From: Sva-07 sp963698565
GTDB lineage: Bacteria > Actinomycetota > Acidimicrobiia > Acidimicrobiales > Ilumatobacteraceae
Direction: 5' to 3'
NCBI GenBank assembly: GCA_963698565.1
Contig: CAVORH010000002.1
Location: 1-64,000, forward strand
DNA length: 64,000 nucleotides
In this document: positions 54,681 to 63,989 of the stretch, piece after piece
How the letters are laid out: each line of letters starts with the position of its first letter
How positions within the stretch are numbered: position 1 is the first letter of the stretch
Position numbers and translations under genes: made by a program
Notes under the pieces: model-generated
Told to the model about the DNA's origin: nothing
Seen by the model: only the letters and a program-made list of their open reading frames with translations
Databases searched by the model: none

Positions 54681-54722
54681 ATGAACAATCAACGACCCCT
54701 ACGAACGGAGTTGGAAGCGTGA
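54681..54722 (+). CDS. possible 13-codon upstream ORF before pstS
   Basis: ATG 54681 reads MNNQRPLRTELEA then TGA, whose first two bases are shared with the pstS GTG (GTGA overlap). No clear ribosome site precedes it. It may be chance or a leader peptide coupling translation into pstS. Confidence 0.3.
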   Translation: MNNQRPLRTELEA

Positions 54723-55876
54723 ACTCTCCCAAGCGCCGCATTCTCGCCGGTGCATTCGCATTGACCCTCGTCGCCGCCGCGTGCGGCAGCGACGACAACA
54801 GCTCGTCGGGCACCGAGGCGCCCGCAGGCACCGACGCCGTGACCGAGACGACCGACGGTGGCGAGGCCATGGTCGAGGTCTCCGGCACCCTGGTCGGCGC
54901 GGGCGCGTCCTCGCAGGCTGCCGCCATGCAGGGCTGGCAGGCCGGTTTCCAGGCGGCGAACCCCGATGTGACCGTCGAGTACGACCCGGTGGGCTCCGGT
55001 GGTGGACGCGAGACGTTCCTCGCCGGTGGCACCGACTTCGCCGGCTCCGACTCCGCCCTCAAGGAGGAGGAGTACACCGCGTCGATCGACCGGTGCGCCG
55101 GCGACCAGGGCGCGATCAACCTGCCGCACTACATCTCGCCGATCGCGATCCCGTACAACCTCCCCTCGCTCGAGGGCGAGACGCTCAACCTGTCGCCCGA
55201 GGTGATCGCCGGCATCTTCGCCAACGAGATCACGGTGTGGAACGACCCGGCGATCGCCGCCGACAACCCGGACCTCGAACTCCCCGACACCACGATCAAC
55301 CCGGTGCACCGCTCCGACGAGTCGGGGACCACGGCGAACTTCACCGACTACATGTCGAAGGCTGCGCCCGACGTGTGGACGTTCGGCTCGATCGAGGCAT
55401 GGGACGACGAAGGCCCGGGTGGCGGCGAAGGCGCACCCCAGACCTCCGGTGTCGTCGCCGCCGTCGGTGCGGGTGAAGGCTCGATCGGCTACGCCGACGC
55501 CAGCCAGATCGGTGACCTCCCGGCCGCGGCCGTGGGCGTCGCCGGCGAGTTCGTCGAGTTCTCGCCCGAAGCCGCCGGTCGCATCGTCGACGCCTCCGAG
55601 CGTCAGACCGGTCCGAGCGGGCTCGACTACACGATCACCGTGAACCGCACGCCGGACACCGCCGACACGTACCCGATCGCGCTCGTGTCGTACCACATCG
55701 TCTGCCTGCAGTACGACAGCCAGGAGAAGGTCGACCTCGTGAAGGCCTTCATGACCTACGTCGGCTCCGACCAGGGTCAGGCCGCCGCCGCCGAGTCCGC
55801 TGGGTCGGCGCCGCTGTCGCCCGACGTGCAGGCCGAGGTCCAGGCGTCGATCGACCAGATCTCCGTCGCTTCCTGA
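54719..55876 (+). CDS. pstS: phosphate-binding lipoprotein PstS
   Basis: A 385-residue periplasmic-type binding protein. Lipoprotein signal GAFALTLVAAACG; phosphate-loop motifs LVGAGASSQAAAM, GGTDFAGSDSALKEEE and VHRSDESGTTANFTDYM. Captures inorganic phosphate for PstCAB. GTG 54719 has ggaag close upstream. Located under the PHO box, first of the pst operon; a 149-nt gap precedes pstC. Confidence 0.95.
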   Translation: MNSPKRRILAGAFALTLVAAACGSDDNSSSGTEAPAGTDAVTETTDGGEAMVEVSGTLVGAGASSQAAAMQGWQAGFQAANPDVTVEYDPVGSGGGRETFLAGGTDFAGSDSALKEEEYTASIDRCAGDQGAINLPHYISPIAIPYNLPSLEGETLNLSPEVIAGIFANEITVWNDPAIAADNPDLELPDTTINPVHRSDESGTTANFTDYMSKAAPDVWTFGSIEAWDDEGPGGGEGAPQTSGVVAAVGAGEGSIGYADASQIGDLPAAAVGVAGEFVEFSPEAAGRIVDASERQTGPSGLDYTITVNRTPDTADTYPIALVSYHIVCLQYDSQEKVDLVKAFMTYVGSDQGQAAAAESAGSAPLSPDVQAEVQASIDQISVAS

Positions 55877-56025
55877 GCGACGATTCTGGTCCATCGACAC
55901 GACTGACGTTCCACTGAGATGACGCCGATTCCGGGTCTGCCCTATGGTGGGCCCGGAGTCGGCGCCTCTCCGACCGTTCACCCATCACTGCAGGCCGACG
56001 AGCATCGGCCCGGAGGACCTTCGAC

Positions 56026-56982
56026 GTGACGATCACGGACTCACCACCCGGCGGCGACACCGCCGTGACCCCGCCCGAGAAGACGAGCAAGCTCGGCGAC
56101 CGCATCTTCAGTGGCATCTCGCTCGGCGCGGGCATTCTCATCCTCGTCACGCTGGCCGCCGTCGCGCTGTTCCTGATCACCGAGGCCTGGCCGACCTTCA
56201 CCGCCGGCCCCGAAGAGTTCAACGAGAGCTTCTTCAGCTACGTCGCACCGTTGCTGTTCGGCACGATCTGGGCGGCGCTCCTCGCCTTGATGCTGGCGCT
56301 GCCCCTCGCCATCGCCGTCGCACTCTTCGTGAGCCATTACGCCCCCAAGCGGCTCGCTCAGTCGCTCGGGTACTTCATCGACCTCCTCGCTGCGATCCCG
56401 AGCGTCGTCTTCGGCATCTGGGGCATCGCCGTGCTCGCTCCGATCCTGGCGCGCAGCGTCTACCCCTGGCTCGAGGACAACCTCGGGTTCCTCCCGTTCT
56501 TCGCCGGGCCCGCGTCCACCAGCGGTCGCACGATGATGACCGCCGCCGTCGTGTTGGCCGTCATGATCCTGCCGATCATCACTGCCATCTCCCGTGAGGT
56601 CTTCCTCCAGACGCCCCGGTTGCACGAAGAGGCATCGCTGGCACTCGGCGCGACGAAGTGGGAGATGATCAAGCAGGCGGTGCTCCCGTACGGTCGCTCC
56701 GGCGTCATCAGCGGAGCGATGCTCGGGCTGGGACGAGCACTCGGCGAGACCATGGCGGTCGCGATCATCCTGTCGCCCGCCGACATCATCACCGTCAACG
56801 TGATCAGCAACCAGAATCCGAACACGATCGCTGCCAACATCGCCCTCAAGTTCCCGGAGTCGGCGGGCCTGTCGGTCAATCGGCTGATCGCGACCGGGCT
56901 CGTGCTGTTCTTCGTGACCTTCGTCGTCAATGCGCTCGCCCGTCGCATCGCGAACACCGGATTCTCGGGGGCGGACGGATGA
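56026..56982 (+). CDS. pstC: phosphate ABC transporter permease PstC
   Basis: A 318-residue six-helix permease. EAA loop: HEEASLALGATKWEMIKQAVLPYGRSGVISGAMLGLGRALGETMAVAIIL. GTG 56026 with ggagga about 9 nt upstream. ATGA overlap with pstA. Confidence 0.95.
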   Translation: MTITDSPPGGDTAVTPPEKTSKLGDRIFSGISLGAGILILVTLAAVALFLITEAWPTFTAGPEEFNESFFSYVAPLLFGTIWAALLALMLALPLAIAVALFVSHYAPKRLAQSLGYFIDLLAAIPSVVFGIWGIAVLAPILARSVYPWLEDNLGFLPFFAGPASTSGRTMMTAAVVLAVMILPIITAISREVFLQTPRLHEEASLALGATKWEMIKQAVLPYGRSGVISGAMLGLGRALGETMAVAIILSPADIITVNVISNQNPNTIAANIALKFPESAGLSVNRLIATGLVLFFVTFVVNALARRIANTGFSGADG

Positions 56983-58055
56983 CCATCACCGAACAACGCC
57001 CGGCGCCGACGGAACATCCGTCGTCGATCACGGCCAACACGCTCGGTCGCGCACAGCTCGGAGCCGTCCTGGTCGGAGCACTGGTCGTCGGTGCACTGTC
57101 GTGGATCGCCGATGGGAAGCCGAACTGGGCGCGTTGGATCATCGTCTCGATCGTCGCCTACTGCATCGCGATCTACGTCGTGTCGCGCATCGTCGAGGGA
57201 CGCAGACGAGGTCTCGACCGCCTGATGTCCGCGATCTTCATCAGCGCGTTCGCGCTGGTGGCGATGCCGCTCGCCTCGTTGATCTGGACCGTGATCGAGC
57301 GCGGCACGAACCGCTTCGACATGACGTTCTTCACCGAGACGATGCGTGGCGTCACGGGTGAGGGCGGTGGCATCTACCACGCCATCATCGGCACGCTGAT
57401 CGTCACGGGGCTGGCCACGCTGATGTCCGTGCCGTTCGGTCTGTTCACCGCGATCTACCTGGCCGAGTACGGGCACGGCACCAAGCTCGCCAAGGGCATC
57501 CAGTCGATGGTCGACGTGATGACGGGCATTCCCTCGATCGTCGCCGGCCTCTTCGCCTATGCGATGTTCGAACTGATCTTCGGACCGGGAACACGCTCCG
57601 GCATCGCCGGAGCCGTTGCGCTCACCGTCCTGATGACACCGGTCGTCGTGCGCTCGTCCGAGGAGATGCTCCGGCTCGTTCCGAACGAGCTCCGCGAGGC
57701 GTCGTATGCGCTCGGCGTTCCCAAGTGGAAGACGATCGTCAAGGTGGTGCTCCCGACCGCCATCGCGGGCATCATCACCGGCGTCGTGCTCGCCATCGCA
57801 CGGGTCATCGGCGAGACCGCTCCGCTGCTCGTCACGGCCGGTCTCGCCCAGGGCGTGAACTGGAATCCGTTCGACGGGCGCATGACCACGCTGCCCGTCT
57901 TCACGTACTACCAGTACGTCCAACCGGGTGTGCCGCCCTCCGCCGGGCAGGATCGTGCGTGGGCGGCAGCGCTCGTGTTGATCATCATCGTGATGGTGCT
58001 GTTCACCGCTGCCCGTATTCTCTCCAGTGTGCTCAAGCCGAAAGGGCTTCGCTGA
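56979..58055 (+). CDS. pstA: phosphate ABC transporter permease PstA
   Basis: A 358-residue permease with EAA loop LREASYALGVPKWKTIVKVVLPTAIAGIITGVVLAIARVIGETAPLL. Extra N-terminal TM helices (about 25-70) compared with minimal PstA. ATG 56979 overlaps the pstC stop. Confidence 0.95.
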   Translation: MTITEQRPAPTEHPSSITANTLGRAQLGAVLVGALVVGALSWIADGKPNWARWIIVSIVAYCIAIYVVSRIVEGRRRGLDRLMSAIFISAFALVAMPLASLIWTVIERGTNRFDMTFFTETMRGVTGEGGGIYHAIIGTLIVTGLATLMSVPFGLFTAIYLAEYGHGTKLAKGIQSMVDVMTGIPSIVAGLFAYAMFELIFGPGTRSGIAGAVALTVLMTPVVVRSSEEMLRLVPNELREASYALGVPKWKTIVKVVLPTAIAGIITGVVLAIARVIGETAPLLVTAGLAQGVNWNPFDGRMTTLPVFTYYQYVQPGVPPSAGQDRAWAAALVLIIIVMVLFTAARILSSVLKPKGLR

Positions 58056-58109
58056 ACCATGACCAGTGTTCGCTCCACCAGTTCCCGCTCCAATGAGGAG
58101 AACGACATC

Positions 58110-58955
58110 ATGACCGATCGTGTCGACACCCCAGAGACCGACGTCGCGAGGTCGTCCGTCTCGCCGGAGACGGGGCCGGACAACCGGATCGTGGTCGAGA
58201 ACCTGAACATCTACTACAAGGACTTCCTCGCGGTGAAGGATGTGAACATGGTGATCGAGCCTCGCTCGGTCACGGCGCTGATCGGCCCGTCGGGCTGCGG
58301 CAAGTCGACCTTCATCCGCTCGCTCAACCGCATGCACGAGGTGATCGACGGCGCCCACGTGAAGGGTTCGGTGTACGTCGACGGCGAGGACCTCTACGGC
58401 CCCGGCGTCGACCCGGTCGCAGTTCGGCGCAAGGTCGGCATGGTCTTCCAACGGCCCAACCCGTTCCCGACGATGTCGATCGCCGACAACGTGCTGGCCG
58501 GCAAGCGACTCAACAGCAAGCGCATCAACAAGGCGGACGCCGAGGACCTCGTCGAGCGGTCGTTGCGCGGTGCCAACCTCTGGGACGAGGTCAAGGACCG
58601 CCTCGACAAGCCGGGTTCTGGTCTGTCCGGCGGCCAGCAGCAACGTCTCTGCATCGCCCGGGCGATCGCGGTCGAGCCCGAGATCCTGCTGATGGACGAG
58701 CCGTGTTCCGCGCTCGACCCGATCTCGACGCTCGCGATCGAACAGCTGATGAACGAACTCAAGAGCACGTACACGATCGTGATCGTCACGCACAACATGC
58801 AGCAGGCGGCGCGCGTGTCGTCTCGTACCGCGTTCTTCACGATCGACGGCACCGGTCAACCCGGCCACGTGGTGGAGATGGACGACACCGACGTGATGTT
58901 CTCCAACCCCAAACAGCAGTCGACGATCGACTACGTGACGGGCCGGTTCGGCTGA
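58110..58955 (+). CDS. pstB: phosphate ABC transporter ATPase PstB
   Basis: A 281-residue ATPase: IGPSGCGKSTFIRSLNRMHEV, signature LSGGQQQRLCIARAIA, Walker B ILLMDEPCSALDPIST, HNMQQAARVS. ATG 58110 chosen since gaggag lies about 9 nt upstream; ATG 58059, nearer the pstA stop, would add 17 residues. Stop overlaps the phoU start (TGATG). Confidence 0.95.
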   Translation: MTDRVDTPETDVARSSVSPETGPDNRIVVENLNIYYKDFLAVKDVNMVIEPRSVTALIGPSGCGKSTFIRSLNRMHEVIDGAHVKGSVYVDGEDLYGPGVDPVAVRRKVGMVFQRPNPFPTMSIADNVLAGKRLNSKRINKADAEDLVERSLRGANLWDEVKDRLDKPGSGLSGGQQQRLCIARAIAVEPEILLMDEPCSALDPISTLAIEQLMNELKSTYTIVIVTHNMQQAARVSSRTAFFTIDGTGQPGHVVEMDDTDVMFSNPKQQSTIDYVTGRFG

Positions 58956-59671
58956 TGAACGAACTGCGGTCGGAGTTCCACCAGCAACTCGACGACATCC
59001 AGGCCGGCATCGCTCGGATGTCGGCCGGTGTGACCGAACTGGTCCCCCGCTCGACCGAGATCCTGCTCACGATGGACCTCGAGGGGGCCGAGTACGTGAT
59101 CCTCGGCGACGACGAGTACGACAGCCGTGCACTCGACCTCGAGGAGCGCTGCTTCAGGGTCATCGCGCTGCAGGCGCCCGTCGCCGGCGACCTGCGTGCC
59201 GTCGTCTCGGCGATCAAGATCATCGCCGACATCGAGCGATCCGCCGATCTGTGCGTCAACATCTGCAAGGCCGCACGGCGGATCTACGGCCACGAACTCG
59301 ATCCGCACCTGCGCGGCGTGATCCAGAAGATGGGCGACCAGGCCCAGGTGCTGTTCAAGGAGGCCACCGAGGCCTACCTCAACCTCGACGGCGTGCGCGC
59401 TGCGGCACTGCACGACATGGATGCCTACCTCGACGATCTGCAGCGCCAGTTCATCCAGGTGATCTTCGAGAGCCACGCCGCCGGCAACATCGATCTGCAG
59501 GTCGCGGTGCAGCTCGCCGTGGTCGCGCGGTTCTACGAACGCATCGGTGACCACGCGGTCAACGTCGGCGACCGGACCCGGTACATCGTCAACGGCTGGT
59601 TGCCGGAACGTCCGTACGCCGAGAGCGACAACGATCCGCCGGCCGTGGTGTCGGTGCCGGACAGCGACTGA
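58955..59671 (+). CDS. phoU: phosphate signalling protein PhoU
   Basis: A 238-residue double three-helix bundle: FHQQLDDIQAGIARM, LEERCFRVIALQAPVAGDLRAVVSAIKIIADIERSADL and FYERIGDHAVNVGDR carry the paired E/DxxxD metal-binding motifs. Links Pst transport to SenX3 and represses signalling when phosphate is plentiful. ATG 58955 shares one base with the pstB stop. Confidence 0.95.
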   Translation: MNELRSEFHQQLDDIQAGIARMSAGVTELVPRSTEILLTMDLEGAEYVILGDDEYDSRALDLEERCFRVIALQAPVAGDLRAVVSAIKIIADIERSADLCVNICKAARRIYGHELDPHLRGVIQKMGDQAQVLFKEATEAYLNLDGVRAAALHDMDAYLDDLQRQFIQVIFESHAAGNIDLQVAVQLAVVARFYERIGDHAVNVGDRTRYIVNGWLPERPYAESDNDPPAVVSVPDSD

Positions 59672-59674
59672 CCG

Positions 59675-60868
59675 ATGGCGCTGGGCGTGGCGATCGGGCT
59701 GATCGTGGGCATCGCCGTCGGACTGATCCCGTACCTCGTCCACCTGCGCCGCGACCCGGAGGAGCCCGCCGACGTCGTCGCCGAGCACGCTCGCGCCGAG
59801 GTCGTCGCCTCGCAGCTCGGCACCGCGGTCGACCAACTCGAGATCGGTGTCGTGGTGGCGACGGCCATCGACGGCGTGGTGTACCGGAACGCCGCCGCGA
59901 AGGCGTTCCGCGGCACCCACATCGGCGTGCTCGTCGACGACCACATCGACGGCATCATCGGTGAGGCGCAAGCGGGCGAACCCGCCTCCCGCCTGGTCGA
60001 ACTGCACGGTCCGCCCAAGACGTGGCTGGCGATCGCCGCGCGGCCGACTCCCGGTGGTGGCGCGGTCGCCACGATCCAGGACGTGAGCGAACGAGTACGC
60101 ATCGACGCCATGCGCACGGACTTCGTCACCAACATCTCGCACGAACTCAAGACCCCGGTCGGTGCGGTGGCGGTCCTCGCCGAAGCGCTGATCGACGAAA
60201 CCGATCCGGAGATCGTCGAGCGCCTCTCCACCCACCTCGTGGAGGAGTCGCACCGTGCGGTCCGGACGATCGACGACCTGCTCAAGCTCTCACAGATCGA
60301 GTCCGCCCGCCCCGGCGACACGGTCGTCGACCTGACGTCGGTGGTGCAGACCGCGATCAGCCGGGGGAGGGTGGTCGATGGTGGGCGGGGCGTCGAGGTC
60401 AGTACCTTCGAAGGGCCGGGGCCGATCCTGATCCGCGGCGACGAACGCCAGCTGGTGTCGGCGGTCGGCAACCTCGTCGAGAACGCCGTCAAGTACAGCC
60501 AGGCCGGCGATGTCGTCCAGGTTCGTACCCGGGTGGACGACACCGCGATCGAGGTGATGGTGGCCGACCAGGGCATCGGGATTCCGAGCCGCGACCTCGA
60601 CCGGATCTTCGAGCGGTTCTACCGCGTCGACAAGGCCCGCAGCCGCGAGACCGGTGGGACCGGCCTCGGGCTCTCGATCGTGCGTCACGTCGCCACCAAC
60701 CACGGAGGTGAGGTGCTGGTGTCGTCGCAGGAGGGCGAGGGCTCGACATTCGTGCTCCGGCTGCCGGCGAGCCTCGTCGTCCGGACCCCCGGCGGCTCCA
60801 CCGACGATGACGGGACCGCCGTCGGCGCCCCCCTTTCCGACCAGGAGGAGACGCAACCGCATGAGTGA
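59675..60868 (+). CDS. senX3: phosphate sensor histidine kinase SenX3
   Basis: A 397-residue kinase: N-terminal membrane segment (LGVAIGLIVGIAVGLIPYLV), PAS-like region (about 45-145), HisKA with phospho-acceptor in FVTNISHELKTPVGA, and HATPase motifs LVSAVGNLVENAVKYS, VADQGIGIP, GGTGLGLSIVRHV. ATG 59675, 3 nt after phoU. Overlaps regX3 by 8 nt. Confidence 0.93.
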   Translation: MALGVAIGLIVGIAVGLIPYLVHLRRDPEEPADVVAEHARAEVVASQLGTAVDQLEIGVVVATAIDGVVYRNAAAKAFRGTHIGVLVDDHIDGIIGEAQAGEPASRLVELHGPPKTWLAIAARPTPGGGAVATIQDVSERVRIDAMRTDFVTNISHELKTPVGAVAVLAEALIDETDPEIVERLSTHLVEESHRAVRTIDDLLKLSQIESARPGDTVVDLTSVVQTAISRGRVVDGGRGVEVSTFEGPGPILIRGDERQLVSAVGNLVENAVKYSQAGDVVQVRTRVDDTAIEVMVADQGIGIPSRDLDRIFERFYRVDKARSRETGGTGLGLSIVRHVATNHGGEVLVSSQEGEGSTFVLRLPASLVVRTPGGSTDDDGTAVGAPLSDQEETQPHE

Positions 60869-61559
60869 AGCAGTCGTGCTCGTCGTCGAGGACGAGGCCA
60901 GCTTCGTCGAGGCGCTGACGATCGGTCTCCGCCGTGAGGGCTTCGAGGTCGTCGTCGCCGTCGACGGCGCCGAGGCGCTCGAGAAGTTCGACGAGGTCGC
61001 GCCCGATCTCGTGCTCCTCGACGTGATGCTGCCCAAGATCAGCGGTGTCGACGTCTGTCGGCAGCTCCGCAAACGGACGCAGGTGCCGATCATCATGGTC
61101 ACCGCGAAGGGCGCCGAGATCGACACCGTGGTCGGCCTCGAGGTCGGCGCGGACGACTACGTCACCAAGCCGTACCGGCTCCGTGAGTTGGTGGCCCGCA
61201 TGCGAGCGGTGCTCCGGCGCTCCGACACCAACGGATCGTCGCTGGGACTCGCACCCGGGATCATCGAGGTCGGCGACGTCCGCCTCGATCCCGACGAACA
61301 CCGGGTGTCGTTGCGGGGTGACGATCTCAACCTGCCGCTCAAGGAGTTCGAACTCCTCCACCTGCTGCTGGCGAACGCCGGGCGGGTGCTCCCCCGTGAG
61401 ACGCTGATCGATCGGGTGTGGGGCAACGACTACGTCGGCGACACCAAGACGCTCGACGTCCACGTCAAGCGGCTGCGTTCGAAGATCGAACCCGACCCTT
61501 CGGTGCCGACACGCATCGTCACGATCCGGGGCCTCGGCTACAAGTACGAACGCTCCTGA
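60861..61559 (+). CDS. regX3: phosphate response regulator RegX3 (OmpR family)
   Basis: A 232-residue OmpR-type regulator: receiver with VEDEA, phospho-acceptor Asp in LVLLDVMLP, Thr in MVTAKGA and Lys in DYVTKPYRLREL; winged-helix DNA-binding domain with LKEFELLHLLLANAGRV and HVKRLRSKIEPDPSVPTRIVTIRGLGYKYE. Expected to bind the PHO box upstream of pstS. ATG 60861, ribosome site aggaggag. Stop lies in a family A palindrome. Confidence 0.95.
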   Translation: MSEAVVLVVEDEASFVEALTIGLRREGFEVVVAVDGAEALEKFDEVAPDLVLLDVMLPKISGVDVCRQLRKRTQVPIIMVTAKGAEIDTVVGLEVGADDYVTKPYRLRELVARMRAVLRRSDTNGSSLGLAPGIIEVGDVRLDPDEHRVSLRGDDLNLPLKEFELLHLLLANAGRVLPRETLIDRVWGNDYVGDTKTLDVHVKRLRSKIEPDPSVPTRIVTIRGLGYKYERS

Positions 61560-61593
61560 ATGAGACGTGGGGTCAGACCCCACGTCTCATTCA
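61557..61593. repeat. 37-nt palindrome, family A, starting at the regX3 stop codon
   Basis: Perfect 18-bp arms (tgaatgagacgtggggtc and complement) around a single a. The regX3 TGA is its first three bases. Differs from 43357-43391 at one base pair (compensated on both arms). Confidence 0.92.
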
Positions 61594-61611
61594 CGTCGTA
61601 GGATCGGCTCG

Positions 61612-62869
61612 GTGGAACCGGTGCCCTCGTCGACCCGGCGCCCATCAGCGTCGAAGTTCCGTCGACTGGCGGTGACCCATGCCCTCATGATGGGCGCCGA
61701 CGCCGCGATGGTGGTCGCACTCGCCGACTCGCTCTTCTTCGACATCGATCTCGACGCCGCCCGGTCCCGGGTGCTGTTGTTCCTGGCGCTCGGCTTTGCG
61801 CCGTTCCTGGTCGTGGCGCCGTTGATCGGTCCGATGATCGATCGTGTGGCAGGTGGCCGCCGGTTCGTGATCCAGTTGGTGTCGGTCGCCAGGGTGGTGC
61901 TCACCCTGCTGATGGCGGTGTCGCTCGACGCACTCGCGCTGTTCCCGTTGGTGTTCGGATCGTTGGTGCTCCAGAAGACGTACGCGGTCTCGAAGTCGGC
62001 GATCGTGCCGTCGACGGTGCGGTCCGAGGCCGAGCTCGTCGAGGCGAACTCGAAGCTCGGCCTGATCGCCGGTCTCACCGGTGTCGTCGCCGTGATCCCG
62101 GCCGCGCTGTTGCTCAAGGTGGTCGGGCGCTCCGGCGACGCTCGTCTACAGCGCACTGCTCTTCGCCGGCGCGTTCGTGGCGGCCACCCGACTGCCTCCC
62201 GACGTGGTCGCCGCAGCCGACGCCGACGACGAGGAGGTCCGCGAACTCCACAGCTCGAACATCGAACTCGGCGCCGTCGCGATGACCGCGCTGCGCGGCA
62301 TGGTCGGGTTCACGTTCTTCCATCTCGCGTTCTGGTTGCGTTCACAGGATCAGGGGACGCTCTGGTTCGCCGCGGTGGTCGGGCTGTCGGCGCTCGCCGC
62401 GATGCTCGGCAACGCCGTCGCCTCCGCCGTTCGTGTCCGCGTGCGTGAGGAGACGATGCTGAGCATCGCCCTGCTCGTGTGCGCGGTGGCGGGCCTCGGT
62501 GTCGCCGCCCTCGGCGGCCCGGTCGGTGCGGTGATCCTCGCCGGCGTCCTCAACTTCATGGCTGCGCTCGGCCGACTCAGCTTCGAGAGCATCGTCCAAC
62601 GGGACGCGCCCGGGGCCAACCGGGGCCGCGCGTTCGCGGTGTTCGAGACGCGGTTCCAGCTCGCCTGGGCGCTGGGCGCCTTCCTGGCCGTGGCGATCCA
62701 GGTGCCCGGCGTCATCGGTTTCCTGGTGGTCGGAATCGCCGCGGCCGGGACGAGCTTCTACCTGTGGGGGCGCCGCACCGGCGGTGGTGTCACTCGCCGG
62801 TCACGCGGGCGAGCCAGAGGCCGGGCGCCTCGATCTCGTTCGGGGTCGGCACGGCCGACGGATCGCTGA
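61612..62869 (+). CDS. major facilitator superfamily transporter, frameshifted near 62128
   Basis: Frame 1 from GTG 61612 (VEPVPSSTRR) covers about six TM helices (VTHALMMGADAAMVVALADSL, LVVAPLIGPMIDRVAGGRRF). It ends in Arg-rich nonsense after LLLKVVG. Frame 2 resumes TLVYSALLFAGAFVAATRL and continues with the second set of TM helices to 62869. Removing one base of gggcgc joins them as VVGAPATLVYS. TAGGAT lies 7 nt before GTG 61612. Its Arg-rich tail overlaps the convergent gene by 80 nt. Substrate unknown. Confidence 0.8.
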
Positions 62870-63989
62870 ACAACGGCGCCAGGCCGTTCTCGCCGGCGCG
62901 GTCGACGACGCCCTGCACGAATGCCTTCCCGCGGGCGGTCTGCTCCGCGCCGAGGCGGATGCCGAGCAGGCGCTCGACGAAGATGTCGTCGGGTGACGAT
63001 TCGGCGCGGCGGCGCCGCACCGCTTCGGCGATCTGGAGCGAGTTGCCGCCGATCGTGCGGACCGACACGGCGTCGACGACCCAGTCGATGGCGCCGATCG
63101 TGACCGCGACGGCAGCGTCGAGTTCGGGTTCGAGTGCGACCTGCTCGGCCGACCGGACCGCACCGAGGAGCACCTCGGGATCGCCGAATGCCTGCTGCAT
63201 CGCCGCCATCGGGTCGCTCTGGTCCATGTCGAGGGAGGTGAGCTTGTCGGTGATCGCAGACGGGTCGGGCCGGAAGGCGCCGACGTGTCGCTGGACGAGC
63301 GAGCGCAGGTGGTCGGCGATGTGGTCGATCGAGAACAGCGTCAGCCCGGCGAGTTCGTGGGCGAGCACCCACAGCCGCATCTCGTCGAGTTGGATCTCCC
63401 AGTCGGCGGCGAAGGCGTCGATCGTCGATGGCACGAGGACGAGTGCAGGTGTGGCACGGGGGATCGGGAGGTCGTAGACCCCGAACGCCCGCCTCGCCAG
63501 GTTGCCGACCATCGAGCCGACGCTCATGCCCATCATCGCCGGCGCCATCATCTTGCCGAGGCCCGCCATCATCTGGGCCATCGGATCCGACGACAGCTCG
63601 TCGGGGAGATCCTCGCTGGAGCCGAGCGAGGTGGCGAGGTCGGTGAACAGGGGACGGTACGCCTCGAGTGTCTGCTGCGCCCACTGCTCAGGGGTCGCGA
63701 CCGACGGTTCGGTCGGCGGCACCTCGAGTTGCATCACGTCGGCGACGTGCAGCCGTGCGATCTGCGCGAGGTCGGCGTACTTGATGCGTACGGCGGGGTC
63801 GACGTTCGACGACGTGGTCGCTCCGGTGCCGGCGAGGAGGCCGCCACCGCTGGCCGCCAGCACCGCGAACTGGCGGGCGGCGTCCCAGTTGAGCGGACCC
63901 TGCCCGGACAACGCCCGGGACAGGTCGCCGAACAGTGGCAGCCCGGCGAAGGGATCGATCGACTCACCGGGATCGTCGTCATCGGCCAT
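62790..63989 (-). CDS. DUF2342-like zincin-fold protein, HExxH degenerate
   Basis: A 399-residue protein of the actinobacterial DUF2342/F420-biosynthesis-associated family: WDAARQFAVLAASGGG, Met/Gly-rich MMAGLGKMMAPAMMGMSVGSMVG, and helix RLWVLAHELAGLTLF. The family's zinc motif HExxH reads HELAG here, so the second His is missing and catalysis is doubtful. ATG 63989 lies near the window end. Confidence 0.75.
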   Translation of the reverse strand: MADDDDPGESIDPFAGLPLFGDLSRALSGQGPLNWDAARQFAVLAASGGGLLAGTGATTSSNVDPAVRIKYADLAQIARLHVADVMQLEVPPTEPSVATPEQWAQQTLEAYRPLFTDLATSLGSSEDLPDELSSDPMAQMMAGLGKMMAPAMMGMSVGSMVGNLARRAFGVYDLPIPRATPALVLVPSTIDAFAADWEIQLDEMRLWVLAHELAGLTLFSIDHIADHLRSLVQRHVGAFRPDPSAITDKLTSLDMDQSDPMAAMQQAFGDPEVLLGAVRSAEQVALEPELDAAVAVTIGAIDWVVDAVSVRTIGGNSLQIAEAVRRRRAESSPDDIFVERLLGIRLGAEQTARGKAFVQGVVDRAGENGLAPLFSDPSAVPTPNEIEAPGLWLARVTGE

